Source: Asinibacterium sp. OR53
GTDB taxonomy: Bacteria; Bacteroidota; Bacteroidia; Chitinophagales; Chitinophagaceae
Reading direction: 5' to 3'
Assembly: GCF_000515315.1 (NCBI RefSeq)
Contig: NZ_KI911562.1
Location: 496,001 to 560,000 of the forward strand
Length of the DNA: 64,000 bases
The stretch's first letter is position 1. Every line of letters begins with the position of its first letter. A program made the translations under genes and the position numbers. The notes under the pieces are model-generated. The model saw only the letters and a program-made list of their open reading frames with translations, did no database searches and was not told where the DNA came from. Shown here piece after piece: positions 17,712 to 25,855 of the stretch.

Positions 17712-18923
17712 ATGACAGGGCATCACATGGATCAGTTGAAACATCTTTTAACCAAACTCATTCGATCTGGTGCAGGCCGTTCCCGTTTTGTGATGGCCAT
17801 CCTGGGTTTGTCGATCGCCATGGTATTGATACTGGCGGCCGTGCAGATACAGGTAAATTATAACGAGTTGCTGCATGGCAAGCGCAACCAGGACAGTGTT
17901 GCTAATTTCCTGGTGGTGAACAAACTGCTCACTGATCGAAATATCGGTGCTACTGCACTTACAGGCGATGAGATCAATGACCTTAAGCGACAGCCTTTCG
18001 TGCAATCAGTAGGTTTGTTAACGCCCAGTCGTTTCAAAGCATCTATTCAAAGCAATAGCGAGCGATTCCCTTTCTTTACTGAAATCGCTTTTGAAAGCGT
18101 ACCCAACGAATTCATTGATGTTACGAATAAAGATTGGCGATGGGATGAAGGATCAAATTTTGTTCCGGTGATCGTGCCCAACATGTTCCTTGATTTTTAC
18201 AATTTCCAGTTTTCATTTTCTCAGAACCTGCCGCAATTGACGCGTGAGGTAGTTAAAATGATTATCTTCAGGATCAACGTTTATGGCCCCAACGGCATCA
18301 CCAGTTTTAACGGAAGGGTCGTAGGGTTCAGCGACCGGGTCTCTTCTTTGTTGGTACCGGAGGAATTTATGGACTGGGCTAACCAGCGGATGGCCGGTGC
18401 GGGTGAAGCCAAACCGTCAAGGGTTATTATCCGTACGGCCGACCCCGGTAATCCGGCACTGGTACAATATCTCAGGGGGCACGGACTGAGTACTGATGCC
18501 GACAAAACACGTTTCAGCCGTTACCGGCAGGTAGTGGATGTAGTAGTGAATATTTCAGGGGTAACCGGGCTCGTGATGCTACTATTTGCATTACTCATAT
18601 TTACGCTCTTTATACAACTGACCATCGCTTCCTGTAGCCGTGAAATCATATTGTTGATCACTTTAGGGGCAGCACCCAGACAATTAGAACAATTCCTGAT
18701 GGGCCGGTTCTTCCCACCAAATATAGGGATAGTTGTGGGGGCTCTTATTTTAATAACTGTTTTTCAGTATATTACATATTTGTATTTGAAAATAATGCAT
18801 ATATTTATTAGTCCAGGGATTTCGGTGTACACAGTGTCAATAGCCCTTATTTTATTGATAGTCATCTGGTTAGTGAATCGGAGCAGCATTCGGAAGCATA
18901 TCGGAAAAACAGGTCTTGAATGA
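17712..18923 (+). CDS. FtsX-like ABC transporter permease
   Basis: 403 aa. It has one TM helix near the N-terminus (FVMAILGLSIAMVLILAAVQIQV), a large extracytoplasmic domain of about 220 residues, and three TM helices at the C-terminus, i.e. the type VII (MacB/LolCE/FtsX) topology. ILLITLGAAPRQLEQFLMGRF in the loop between TM2 and TM3 corresponds to the coupling element that contacts the ATPase. The start codon touches the stop of the ATPase gene. An upstream lipoprotein (DUF4836) in the same direction could be a partner. Codon usage looks like that of its neighbours. Confidence 0.88.
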   Translation: MTGHHMDQLKHLLTKLIRSGAGRSRFVMAILGLSIAMVLILAAVQIQVNYNELLHGKRNQDSVANFLVVNKLLTDRNIGATALTGDEINDLKRQPFVQSVGLLTPSRFKASIQSNSERFPFFTEIAFESVPNEFIDVTNKDWRWDEGSNFVPVIVPNMFLDFYNFQFSFSQNLPQLTREVVKMIIFRINVYGPNGITSFNGRVVGFSDRVSSLLVPEEFMDWANQRMAGAGEAKPSRVIIRTADPGNPALVQYLRGHGLSTDADKTRFSRYRQVVDVVVNISGVTGLVMLLFALLIFTLFIQLTIASCSREIILLITLGAAPRQLEQFLMGRFFPPNIGIVVGALILITVFQYITYLYLKIMHIFISPGISVYTVSIALILLIVIWLVNRSSIRKHIGKTGLE

Positions 18924-18933
18924 AGGTGGAGGC

Positions 18934-18962
18934 TTGTTTTCCACAGCTTGGGGATAATTTTG
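18934..18962 (+). promoter_or_regulatory. Strong Bacteroidota-type promoter with long leader before the lipoprotein/two-component unit
   Basis: TTG (18934-18936), exactly 18 nt, then TAATTTTG (18955-18962) is the best -33/-7 pair in the window. The transcript would start near 18966 and have a leader of about 240 nt before the ATG at 19205. The leader opens with two hairpins: CACGGTT/AACCGTG (18970-18988) and AAAACAC/GTGTTTT (18989-19014). Further down the 9-mer ATAACCGAA occurs twice (near 19139 and 19186). Nothing else is evident in this intergenic stretch. Confidence 0.55.
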
Positions 18963-19204
18963 CGGAAAACACGGTTAAAAAAACCGTGAAAACACCGGCA
19001 AAATTCAGTGTTTTAAAATTAAAAGGCTGCTGATTTCTTCCGATTTTTGTAATACCCGTAAATACATCTTGTTGGTTTTAAGTGTTATCAGGCAGTATTT
19101 CCGTAAAATTTATTATTCGCTTAATCCAATACCTATATATAACCGAATAGGTCTTATATATTTTTAACTATCCTAGACATAACCGAAACCTAAAACTTTT
19201 TTAG

Positions 19205-19693
19205 ATGAAAAAGATTAACTTAATGAGCGGCTTTTTGATGCTCGCCGTGGTTGCTACTCTCTTTGTAGCTTGCCAGAAAGAGCAAAATGGCGTTTCTGCA
19301 CAGAATGGGACTACTGCTTCAAAAGCGAATGAATCTGCTATCGGCGTAGCCGTGAACGGTTCAGATGTAGCGGGTTTCATTACCGGAGGCGCTGCGCAAC
19401 AAATGCATGATGCATATGTTAAATCAAACCCCAACGGTACCCAGTACGTTGTTTTTAAGATCAAGGACTTGCAAGGGTTCCTTCAGATACTGAAAAGCAA
19501 GTACAATTCAGATAATGTGTATGTGAACTTTGCCGTTTACAATGCACAGACTGCTAAAGACCCTTCGAACGTGGGAAAGACTACTGTTTATTTTTCAGGC
19601 GACGACAACAGGGTTGTTAATGGTACAGTACAGAGCAACGATGCTTCAGCACCCAGCGACGCTTATTTAAACCACGGGGGTATTTATCCATAA
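19205..19693 (+). CDS. Small hypothetical lipoprotein
   Basis: 162 aa. The signal peptide (SGFLMLAVVATLFVAC) ends at a lipobox cysteine, predicting a lipoprotein. The mature part is low in charge, with IGVAVNGSDVAGFITGGAAQQMHDAY, then YVVFKIKDLQGFLQILKSKYN and VYVNFAVYNAQT; it gives the impression of a compact alpha/beta domain. I do not recognise the family. It is first in a four-gene unit that continues with a multi-TM protein and a histidine kinase/response regulator pair, so it could supply the extracellular signal or act as its receptor; this is inference from context only. Confidence 0.75.
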   Translation: MKKINLMSGFLMLAVVATLFVACQKEQNGVSAQNGTTASKANESAIGVAVNGSDVAGFITGGAAQQMHDAYVKSNPNGTQYVVFKIKDLQGFLQILKSKYNSDNVYVNFAVYNAQTAKDPSNVGKTTVYFSGDDNRVVNGTVQSNDASAPSDAYLNHGGIYP

Positions 19694-19697
19694 GTTC

Positions 19698-19775
19698 ATG
19701 GAAGCGGCGATTTATTTGTATTTTCAAATACTCAGCCTCGTTTTAGCGATCTTTTTTTATGCAAAAAAGGGATAA
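19698..19775 (+). other. Short ORF encoding a detached first TM segment (possible frameshift with the next gene)
   Basis: An ATG 4 nt after the lipoprotein stop opens 25 codons that encode one hydrophobic helix (IYLYFQILSLVLAIFFYAKKG) before a TAA. The next ORF overlaps it in the +1 frame and continues with further TM helices. Removing one base from the T7 run (19752-19758) or the A6 run (19763-19768) would fuse the two. It may be the true N-terminus of the downstream membrane protein. Confidence 0.5.
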
Positions 19776-20358
19776 AATAATCAAGTATTTTATCCCTTTT
19801 TTGTTATTAACTGTAATCGTTGAATTGGTGGGTACTTGGTTTAGCTACAAGGATATTAAGAACTATTGGCTGTACAATATTTTTACAACTATTGAGTTTA
19901 TATTCTATTCATTTCTTTTTTACCTTCATTTCAGGCGGCCAGTATTTAAGAAGGTCGCGTTAGTTCTCATACCTATACTGATACTTTTCGATGTTGTGAA
20001 CCTCACTTTTATACAGGGTACCAAATATTTTCATACTTATACTTTCTTGCTGGGTTCTTTTTTTATCGTGGTATTTTGCTGCTTTTTCCTCTATGAATCT
20101 ATCCTGCCAGAACACATCAACCAGCATCTCTCTAAGCAACCTTTCTTCTGGATTTGTATCGGCTTGCTTATTTTTTATCTGGGATCTGTCATCATCAACG
20201 CATTATTTGAATATCTTCGGTCGAACGATCTGCAAAGGGAGGGAATTAAGATTTATGGGATTATCAACCATACTTTAAACGTACTTTTGTACAGTTCATT
20301 CAGTGTCGCATTTTACCTATGCCGAAACAACAGGAAGACATACTCATCACCATCGTAA
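19759..20358 (+). CDS. Multi-TM membrane protein of unknown function
   Basis: 199 aa from the ATG at 19759, with about six predicted TM helices (IIKYFIPFLLLTVIVELVG, IFTTIEFIFYSFLFYLHF, VALVLIPILILFDVV, TFLLGSFFIVVFCCFFLY, FFWICIGLLIFYLGSVIINALF, LNVLLYSSFSVAFYLC) and short loops. No known family is evident to me. Together with the short upstream ORF it would make a seven-TM protein, which fits a membrane sensor module acting with the histidine kinase, whose start lies inside its last 40 nt. The kinase has almost no periplasmic part, so this protein may sense for it. Function is inferred from context only. Confidence 0.7.
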   Translation: MQKRDKIIKYFIPFLLLTVIVELVGTWFSYKDIKNYWLYNIFTTIEFIFYSFLFYLHFRRPVFKKVALVLIPILILFDVVNLTFIQGTKYFHTYTFLLGSFFIVVFCCFFLYESILPEHINQHLSKQPFFWICIGLLIFYLGSVIINALFEYLRSNDLQREGIKIYGIINHTLNVLLYSSFSVAFYLCRNNRKTYSSPS

Positions 20359-21110
20359 TTGCTTCCGTATTCCTGGTATTGATCGGTTTTTTCCTTTTGC
20401 TCATTGTGTTCATTTTCTTGCGGCGCCAGCGAAAATTCCAGCAGGAACGGGATGAAATGAAAAACCGCTTCGACCAGACCATTTTAAAAACCCAGTTGGA
20501 GATCCAGGAACAGACTTTCAGCCATATCAGCCAGGAAATACACGATAACATTGGACAGGTATTGAGCCTGGTGAGATTGAACCTCAGCACTTTCATGGAT
20601 GATGTCTCCGAAGAGAAATTCGAGCATACCGACCAGTTGCTGGGAAAAGCCATCAAAGACCTCCGCGACCTGAGCCATAACCTGCAGTCCAACAGGATCA
20701 ATGACATCGGAATTCTGGAGTCTATTCGCCAATTAATGGCTACCTTGCAGAAGACGGGTCGCTATGCTACCAGCCTGGAAATTGCCGACAGCTTTGCAGG
20801 AGTAAACAAAGACACAGACCTGATCCTGTTCAGGATGATACAGGAAATCATCAACAACATTATCAAGCACGCTTCTGCTTCGGCTATTGATATCAAGATT
20901 GAAAGCGATCCCAGCAATATAAAGATAGTGGTCACAGACAATGGAACGGGATTTGACACGGAAAAGTTGAAAAAAACGGGGCATGGTATTGGTTTACAGA
21001 ATATTTTTAACAGAGCAAAGATGATTCACGCAACCGTTGATATCCAGAGTAACCCGGGTCACGGCACTGCCATTACCTTACAGATTAAACCCAATAGGCC
21101 TTTATTATGA
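20319..21110 (+). CDS. Sensor histidine kinase (HisKA_3, NarL/LiaS type)
   Basis: 263 aa. A single TM helix (residues about 8-33) anchors it with hardly any periplasmic loop. A short coiled coil leads into the dimerisation/phosphoacceptor helix with H75 in SQEIHDNIGQVLSLVRLNL, the HisKA_3 signature. The HATPase domain shows the N box (MIQEIINNIIKHA), G1 (DNGTGFD) and G2 (GHGIGLQNIFNRA). It lacks any sensory domain of its own, so it probably takes its signal from the multi-TM protein whose gene overlaps it by 40 nt. Its stop overlaps the response-regulator ATG by 4 nt, so the pair is coupled. Confidence 0.93.
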   Translation: MPKQQEDILITIVIASVFLVLIGFFLLLIVFIFLRRQRKFQQERDEMKNRFDQTILKTQLEIQEQTFSHISQEIHDNIGQVLSLVRLNLSTFMDDVSEEKFEHTDQLLGKAIKDLRDLSHNLQSNRINDIGILESIRQLMATLQKTGRYATSLEIADSFAGVNKDTDLILFRMIQEIINNIIKHASASAIDIKIESDPSNIKIVVTDNGTGFDTEKLKKTGHGIGLQNIFNRAKMIHATVDIQSNPGHGTAITLQIKPNRPLL

Positions 21111-21754
21111 CGCTTGTTGCATTAGTAGACGATCACGAATTGCTCCGATCAGGGCTTGCGGCCATCATCAATTCATTTGATGGTTATAAGGTAGTGATGC
21201 AAGCGGGCAATGGTAAAGAATTCATTGACCAGTTGAACCATGAAGCTCCGCCCGATATTGTATTGCTCGATATTACCATGCCTGTTATGGATGGCTTTGA
21301 AACTGCCGAATGGATCAAGAAAAGCCTCTCTTCCACACGTGTACTTGTATTGAGCATGCTTGAAAACGATATCGCCATTATTCGTATGATGAAAAATGGC
21401 GCGAGGGGTTACTTGCTAAAAGACAGTAAGCCCAAAATATTCAAACAGGCCCTTGACAATATCCGGGACACCGGCTATTTCATCAATGAACTGATCAGTG
21501 ATAAACTGATGAACTATATCAGCAATGGCAATTCATTTGCCGTTAATGCACCCTTTGGCTCTCTCTCAGACAATGAAGTACATTTTCTGCGACTCATCTG
21601 TTCAGATAAAACCTATAAAGAAATCGCCGAAGAGATGTGTGTAAGCCCCAGAACGATTGACAGCTATCGCGACAACCTGTTCAAAAAATTAGACATCAAG
21701 ACAAGGGTAGGCCTGGCTATTTTTGCCATGAAGCACAACCTGGTTGAAATGTGA
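21107..21754 (+). CDS. LuxR/NarL-family response regulator
   Basis: 215 aa. The receiver domain has the acidic pair DD8-9, the phosphoacceptor D55 in IVLLDITMP, the conserved T/S (VLVLSM) and K (LLKDS). A C-terminal LuxR-type HTH follows (LSDNEVHFLRLICSDKTYKEIAEEMCVSPRTIDSYRDNLFKKLDIKTRVGLAIFA). It is cognate to the overlapping histidine kinase. Its targets are unknown. The convergent gene 7 nt downstream is the exporter of the peptide cluster; a functional link is possible but not shown by the sequence. Confidence 0.94.
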   Translation: MTLVALVDDHELLRSGLAAIINSFDGYKVVMQAGNGKEFIDQLNHEAPPDIVLLDITMPVMDGFETAEWIKKSLSSTRVLVLSMLENDIAIIRMMKNGARGYLLKDSKPKIFKQALDNIRDTGYFINELISDKLMNYISNGNSFAVNAPFGSLSDNEVHFLRLICSDKTYKEIAEEMCVSPRTIDSYRDNLFKKLDIKTRVGLAIFAMKHNLVEM

Positions 21755-21761
21755 TCATCCG

Positions 21762-23909
21762 TCAGGGCTGCCACAAACGCACATAAGCGCCGTTCTGTTG
21801 CATCAACTGATCGTGCGTTCCTGTTTCCAGTAATTTCCCTTTATGCAAAACATGAATGCTATCGCAATTCCTGATCGTTGCCAGGCGATGTGCAATCACA
21901 ATTACAGTCTTGCCCCTGCTCCTGAACCATTGTAGCGCTTCCTGCACTTTTTGCTCACTTTGGCTATCCAATGAAGCTGTTGCTTCATCCAGCACCAGTA
22001 TCTCTGGGTTGCGATACAAAGCACGGGCAATGGACAATCGCTGTTTTTGTCCGCCCGATAAATTATTCCCCTGTTCCTGCACCTGGCTATTGAACCCCGC
22101 CGGCAACTGCTCGATGAAAGTATCCAGTCCCAGCAGCCGGGAAAGAAAAAAGATTTTCCGGTTATCCGGATACTCATCCCCAATACCTATATTCTCTGCA
22201 ATAGTGCCTGCAAACAGGTCTGTTTCCTGTGGTACCGGCGCTATTAGTTTCCGCAGGCTCTCTCGGCTGACCAGGGTAATATCGATCCCACCAATGTATA
22301 TTTTGCCCTTTGATAAAGGATACAATTGTTGCAATAAAGCAAGGAGGGTAGATTTTCCACTACCACTCTCTCCTACGATCGCCGTACAGCTTCCTTTACG
22401 TATACAGAGGTTAAGGCCTTCGAAGACCTGTTCCCTGGTTCCATACCTGAAATGTACATCCTGGAAAACAATATCTCCCATCTGAGCTGGTTCCAGTACT
22501 ATTTTCCCGGCCTTCGTTCCCTCCTCCGTTTCAAGATCGATGATCTCGAATAACCGGTCTGCCGCAATGAGCGCTTCACGGATATCTTTGTTCGATCCGA
22601 TCAGTGCTGCTGCAGGTGTAGTAAAGTATTCCGCGAGGGCATAAAAAGAAACCAGTTCACCAGGCGTTAGTTCTTTTCTGATCACAAAATATCCGCCGGT
22701 CCATAAAATAATGATCCCCAACAGCCGCGTAAATAAAGCAGAAGCCGTTCCGCTGTATAAACCCTTTTTACTACTGAAATAAACAGACCTGAGTAGTGCA
22801 ATGAACCGATGCTCAGTTTTAACACCAGCCTGGTATTCCAGTCCAAACTGTTTAATCGTTGCTGCTGCATTCAGACTTTCTACCAGCTGGCTTTCCAGCG
22901 ATGCCGCATTTTCCATTAGTCTGCGTTGCCATACACGATTGATGTTGCCCGTGATTTTGTATAGCAACAGGTAGCAAGGTAAAACAGCCAGCACAATAAC
23001 CGCCAGTTTCCAGTAATAGAAGAACATCACCATGAAAGAGAACAACAACATGCTCAGGTTCACGATCGTATTAAGTGCGACTTCATTTACGAAATGACGG
23101 ATCTTCACCGCATCATTTACCCTGCTGATGATTTCTCCTACCCGCATCGTATCAAAGAAGCGCTGTGGCAATCTCAACAAATGCTTATAATAACCGAGCA
23201 GTAATTGTACATCTATATGCTGTCCTACTTGCAATCCCAGCAAAGCCTTGAACATTCCTATGAATAACTGGAACAACAATAAACCCACCATCAGTATGCT
23301 CATCAGGTTGAGCAGTTTGATATTGTCTTCTACCAGTACCACATCGATGAGCTTCTGCATGTACACAGAAGTAGACAAACTCAACAAGGTAACCACAAGC
23401 GCCCCGGTAAGTGCCAGTAGCATCGAATACCGGTGCGGGGCAACCAGTTGCCAGAACCTGGCTACAGGTGTTGTCACAGCCTGCTGCCGACGGAACGCTG
23501 CCGCAGGCGCCAGTAGTACCAGCACACCCGTCCACTCTTTCGCAAAGGCAGTGTGGTTGTATCGATGTATCTGCCCATCAGCAGGGTCCATAATATTAAT
23601 ACAACGTTTCTTCACGCTGCAGATCACCACATAATGTTGCAAACCATTTTTCAGTACCACATGCGCAATAGCAGGCAAGGGAATACGTGGAAGGCTATCG
23701 ATACCCGCTTTGCCGGCTTTGGCATCCATTCCCATCTGGCCGGCAGCTTCGAGCAGCCCACCTACAGAGGTACCATTTTTATCTGTGCCTGCATATTGCC
23801 GGATACGGCTGACCGGCCATTGCAGTCCATGATAAGCAGCAATGGAAGCCAGGCAAGCGGCACCACAGTCGGTAATATCCCTTTGCCTGATACACATCGC
23901 TTTTCTCAT
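21762..23909 (-). CDS. C39-peptidase-containing ABC exporter of double-glycine peptides
   Basis: 715 aa, the usual length for PCAT exporters. The N-terminal C39 peptidase has a complete active site: oxyanion Q9, catalytic C15 in RQRDITDCGAACLA, H92 in LQHYVVI and D108 in MDPADG. It cleaves behind a Gly-Gly motif. A six-helix ABC membrane domain spans about residues 155-450. The ATPase domain has Walker A GESGSGKST, signature LSGGQKQRLSIARAL and Walker B ILVLDEAT. It overlaps the HlyD gene by 4 nt and is the last gene of the peptide-export cluster. The likely substrate is the 65-aa GG-leader peptide encoded 1.7 kb upstream. Confidence 0.96.
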   Translation of the reverse strand: MRKAMCIRQRDITDCGAACLASIAAYHGLQWPVSRIRQYAGTDKNGTSVGGLLEAAGQMGMDAKAGKAGIDSLPRIPLPAIAHVVLKNGLQHYVVICSVKKRCINIMDPADGQIHRYNHTAFAKEWTGVLVLLAPAAAFRRQQAVTTPVARFWQLVAPHRYSMLLALTGALVVTLLSLSTSVYMQKLIDVVLVEDNIKLLNLMSILMVGLLLFQLFIGMFKALLGLQVGQHIDVQLLLGYYKHLLRLPQRFFDTMRVGEIISRVNDAVKIRHFVNEVALNTIVNLSMLLFSFMVMFFYYWKLAVIVLAVLPCYLLLYKITGNINRVWQRRLMENAASLESQLVESLNAAATIKQFGLEYQAGVKTEHRFIALLRSVYFSSKKGLYSGTASALFTRLLGIIILWTGGYFVIRKELTPGELVSFYALAEYFTTPAAALIGSNKDIREALIAADRLFEIIDLETEEGTKAGKIVLEPAQMGDIVFQDVHFRYGTREQVFEGLNLCIRKGSCTAIVGESGSGKSTLLALLQQLYPLSKGKIYIGGIDITLVSRESLRKLIAPVPQETDLFAGTIAENIGIGDEYPDNRKIFFLSRLLGLDTFIEQLPAGFNSQVQEQGNNLSGGQKQRLSIARALYRNPEILVLDEATASLDSQSEQKVQEALQWFRSRGKTVIVIAHRLATIRNCDSIHVLHKGKLLETGTHDQLMQQNGAYVRLWQP

Positions 23910-25060
23910 ACCGATGGGTTTAACCAGTCATCCATATGATCGAGCAGTAGTTGCCACAAGCTCCTTTCCGTTACTTTAAACCGTGCCTGGAATCCAAGTC
24001 CTTTCTTCAAAGCCACTTCATATCCTTTTTTCAAACCCAAACGGGTGGTCTGAAAAGAACAGCGTACCCGGAATAACGGCCTGCCGTTAACCAGGCTGAA
24101 ATCGTCATCAATAGCTATCACTCGTCCACTTACAGTACCAAAATACCGTTGTTCAAAAGCATCAAAGCTGCAGATCACGTTCATTGAATCCTTGATCAAT
24201 CCTATATCTTTAGACGGCACATAACATTCCCCCATCAGGGTATCGGTTGGAGAAACCAGGCAAGCTGCTTCTCCGGCAGTTGCAAAAGCTCCGGTGTGCC
24301 ACTGGCCGATGCCCTGCACAAAGCCTTTTACAGGCGAACGTACCAGTAACAAAGCTTCGTAAGCCGCGAGTTGTGCCGCCTGTTCTTCGCATTGTGCCAG
24401 TTCCATCCTGTTCCGCTCAAGCGCTTCCTGCCAATATCCCAGTTGTTCATTCCTGGCCAACCGGTATGCTGCTTCTTTTTCTTTCAGTTGAATTTGCATT
24501 TCATAAAAAGCATTCGGTGCCGTGATCCGCTCTTTCACCAGTGAACTATGACTTTGCAACGCATGTGCTGCCTGTTTAACAGCCAGTTCATGAATAACCA
24601 GCCGGTTCCTGAACCGGTTGTATTGCTCTCTGTACAACGGCAAATACAATTGCTGTTGAAGGCAAGCCGAATCAACTTCCGGTGCCGTCAGTAATAGCAG
24701 ATCTTGTATATGTTGTTGCCGTTTATGCATTTCAAATTGGTTCCGAATTTTTTTAGACTGAAGCGTCGAATCTTTCAGACGCATCAGTACAGTTCCTTTT
24801 TCAACCAGGTCACCCTCCCGGCATCTGATCTCGGCAATAATACCTGTAGCGGGTATCTTCACTTCCGCTCGCGCTGTTGCCGGCCGGATCATTCCCTGAG
24901 CTTTAACGGTAATATCTACCCTGACCAGCGGAAGTACGGCAATCGCTACCACAAATAGCATTAGGAAAAGGACGTATAATCCCCTGTACCGGGGTCGTAC
25001 AAGATTAAGCCATAGTGCCGCATCATAACCCTGGCATGATATATCATGGATTGGTTGCAC
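23906..25060 (-). CDS. HlyD-family secretion adaptor (membrane fusion protein)
   Basis: 384 aa. It has a cytoplasmic N-terminus, one TM helix (GLYVLFLMLFVVAIAVLPLV), then the lipoyl half-motif (AQGMIRPATARAEVKIPATGIIAEIRCREGDLVEKGTVLMRL), a helical hairpin of about 130 residues, the second lipoyl half (VKGFVQGIGQWHTGAFATAGEAACLV) and a beta-barrel domain. This matches adaptors that pair with C39 exporters. The start is a GTG whose G is shared with the TAG of the CPBP-type gene, and its stop overlaps the exporter ATG, so all three are translationally coupled. In Bacteroidota it would link the exporter to a TolC-type outer-membrane channel encoded elsewhere. Confidence 0.93.
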   Translation of the reverse strand: MQPIHDISCQGYDAALWLNLVRPRYRGLYVLFLMLFVVAIAVLPLVRVDITVKAQGMIRPATARAEVKIPATGIIAEIRCREGDLVEKGTVLMRLKDSTLQSKKIRNQFEMHKRQQHIQDLLLLTAPEVDSACLQQQLYLPLYREQYNRFRNRLVIHELAVKQAAHALQSHSSLVKERITAPNAFYEMQIQLKEKEAAYRLARNEQLGYWQEALERNRMELAQCEEQAAQLAAYEALLLVRSPVKGFVQGIGQWHTGAFATAGEAACLVSPTDTLMGECYVPSKDIGLIKDSMNVICSFDAFEQRYFGTVSGRVIAIDDDFSLVNGRPLFRVRCSFQTTRLGLKKGYEVALKKGLGFQARFKVTERSLWQLLLDHMDDWLNPSV

Positions 25061-25545
25061 TAAAAAACGTGTTCAATACAAAACCCTGTCAGGTTGTGTA
25101 ATGCATGTGTCAATGCGATGTAAACAAATGGATCCTTTCCCCGGAGTGCTAAAACGACATAAATGATGCCGTATATAATTCCTGACAGGAAAGTCAATAT
25201 CATATAAGGAACAGAATACTTATGCAAGGCGCCGAAAATGATGGCACTGGCTAATACTGCTATCCAATAAATACCTGTCCACTTATGGACATTTTTGATT
25301 ACAAGGTATTGTATCAAATAGGTTTCAACCAATGGAGCAAATATCACCGCTACCCAAAACGCTTCTTTAACATTGAGATTTAGTATAGCGGTAGCTGATT
25401 GTTGTTCGGGAAAGAGCAAATACCCGAACAAAAAATTCAACCCAATTGTCACAAGGTATCCACCTGCCACCAATTGCCAGACTGATCTTTTCATGATCCA
25501 TGTATGCATACTAATCCAAGAAGCATTCAGTTTGCTTAGTAACAT
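25060..25545 (-). CDS. CPBP-like intramembrane protease/immunity-type membrane protein
   Basis: 161 aa, four to five TM helices. The CPBP (Abi/Rce1) motifs are partly kept: motif 1 is APLVETYLIQ where the family has EExxxR, motif 2 is FGALHKY with the histidine, and motif 3 is THALHNLTG with H and N. The altered motif 1 (single Glu, Arg replaced by Gln) leaves catalytic activity doubtful. CPBP proteins in bacteriocin loci act in self-immunity or in processing; placed between the precursor peptide and its exporter, this one probably confers immunity, which is inference. It is coupled to the HlyD gene by a 1-nt TAG/GTG overlap. Confidence 0.75.
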   Translation of the reverse strand: MLLSKLNASWISMHTWIMKRSVWQLVAGGYLVTIGLNFLFGYLLFPEQQSATAILNLNVKEAFWVAVIFAPLVETYLIQYLVIKNVHKWTGIYWIAVLASAIIFGALHKYSVPYMILTFLSGIIYGIIYVVLALRGKDPFVYIALTHALHNLTGFCIEHVF

Positions 25546-25620
25546 ATAGCTTAAATTTTATTTATCAAACATACGCCTCTATAACATTAGACACCTGCTT
25601 TCCTGACAAATCTTAACAAA

Positions 25621-25642
25621 GAGTGGCCTGTTTCAGCCACTC
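25621..25642 (-). terminator. Hairpin between precursor-peptide gene and export genes (attenuating terminator)
   Basis: On the minus strand GAGTGGC - 8 nt - GCCACTC is followed by TTTGTT. It lies 16 nt behind the peptide stop and about 75 nt before the CPBP-type gene. The weak T-tract suggests partial read-through, which would give more peptide transcript than exporter transcript. Confidence 0.5.
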
Positions 25643-25657
25643 CGGGTTTCCCATTTC

Positions 25658-25855
25658 CTATTTTTCCAAGCTTGACGGTAACGAGGCCTGGAACTCACTG
25701 GCAGTTCTTGCAAACTCCATGATATAGCTTGTGGTTGTTTTTGCAACATAAACCAGGCTATCCCAGACACTACCACCATTCACCGTTTTCAATTCATCCC
25801 TATCCAACTCACTGAATCCTTCCAGTGTATGGATGTTCAATTGGTTTTGTTTCAT
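25658..25855 (-). CDS. Double-glycine leader precursor peptide (putative bacteriocin or signalling peptide)
   Basis: 65 aa. Residues 1-28 form a classical GG leader: FSELDRDELKTVNGG has the spaced hydrophobic residues and E/L pattern ending in Gly-Gly that C39 peptidases recognise. Cleavage would release a 37-residue peptide beginning SVWDSLVYVAK. It has no cysteine, no glycine, net charge near -1 and an amphipathic helical look (VWDSLVYVAKTTTSYIMEFA). No modification enzyme is encoded nearby, so an unmodified linear peptide is likely. I do not recognise the mature sequence. The neighbours (CPBP-type protein, HlyD adaptor, C39 exporter, small HTH regulator) make export highly likely; whether it kills or signals cannot be told. 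Confidence 0.8.
   Translation of the reverse strand: MKQNQLNIHTLEGFSELDRDELKTVNGGSVWDSLVYVAKTTTSYIMEFARTASEFQASLPSSLEK

Noticed and set aside
18970..18988. Hairpin CACGGTT/AACCGTG as terminator of the FtsX-like gene
   Set aside because: It is followed by A, not T, on the plus strand, and the strong promoter upstream places it in the leader of the next unit.
19763..19769. A AAA AAG slippery heptamer suggesting programmed -1 frameshifting into the membrane-protein gene
   Set aside because: Joining the two frames needs +1 (or -2), while this heptamer drives -1 slippage.
25658..25855. Lanthipeptide or other modified-peptide precursor
   Set aside because: The core has no cysteine and no LanM, LanB, radical SAM or similar enzyme is encoded in the cluster.
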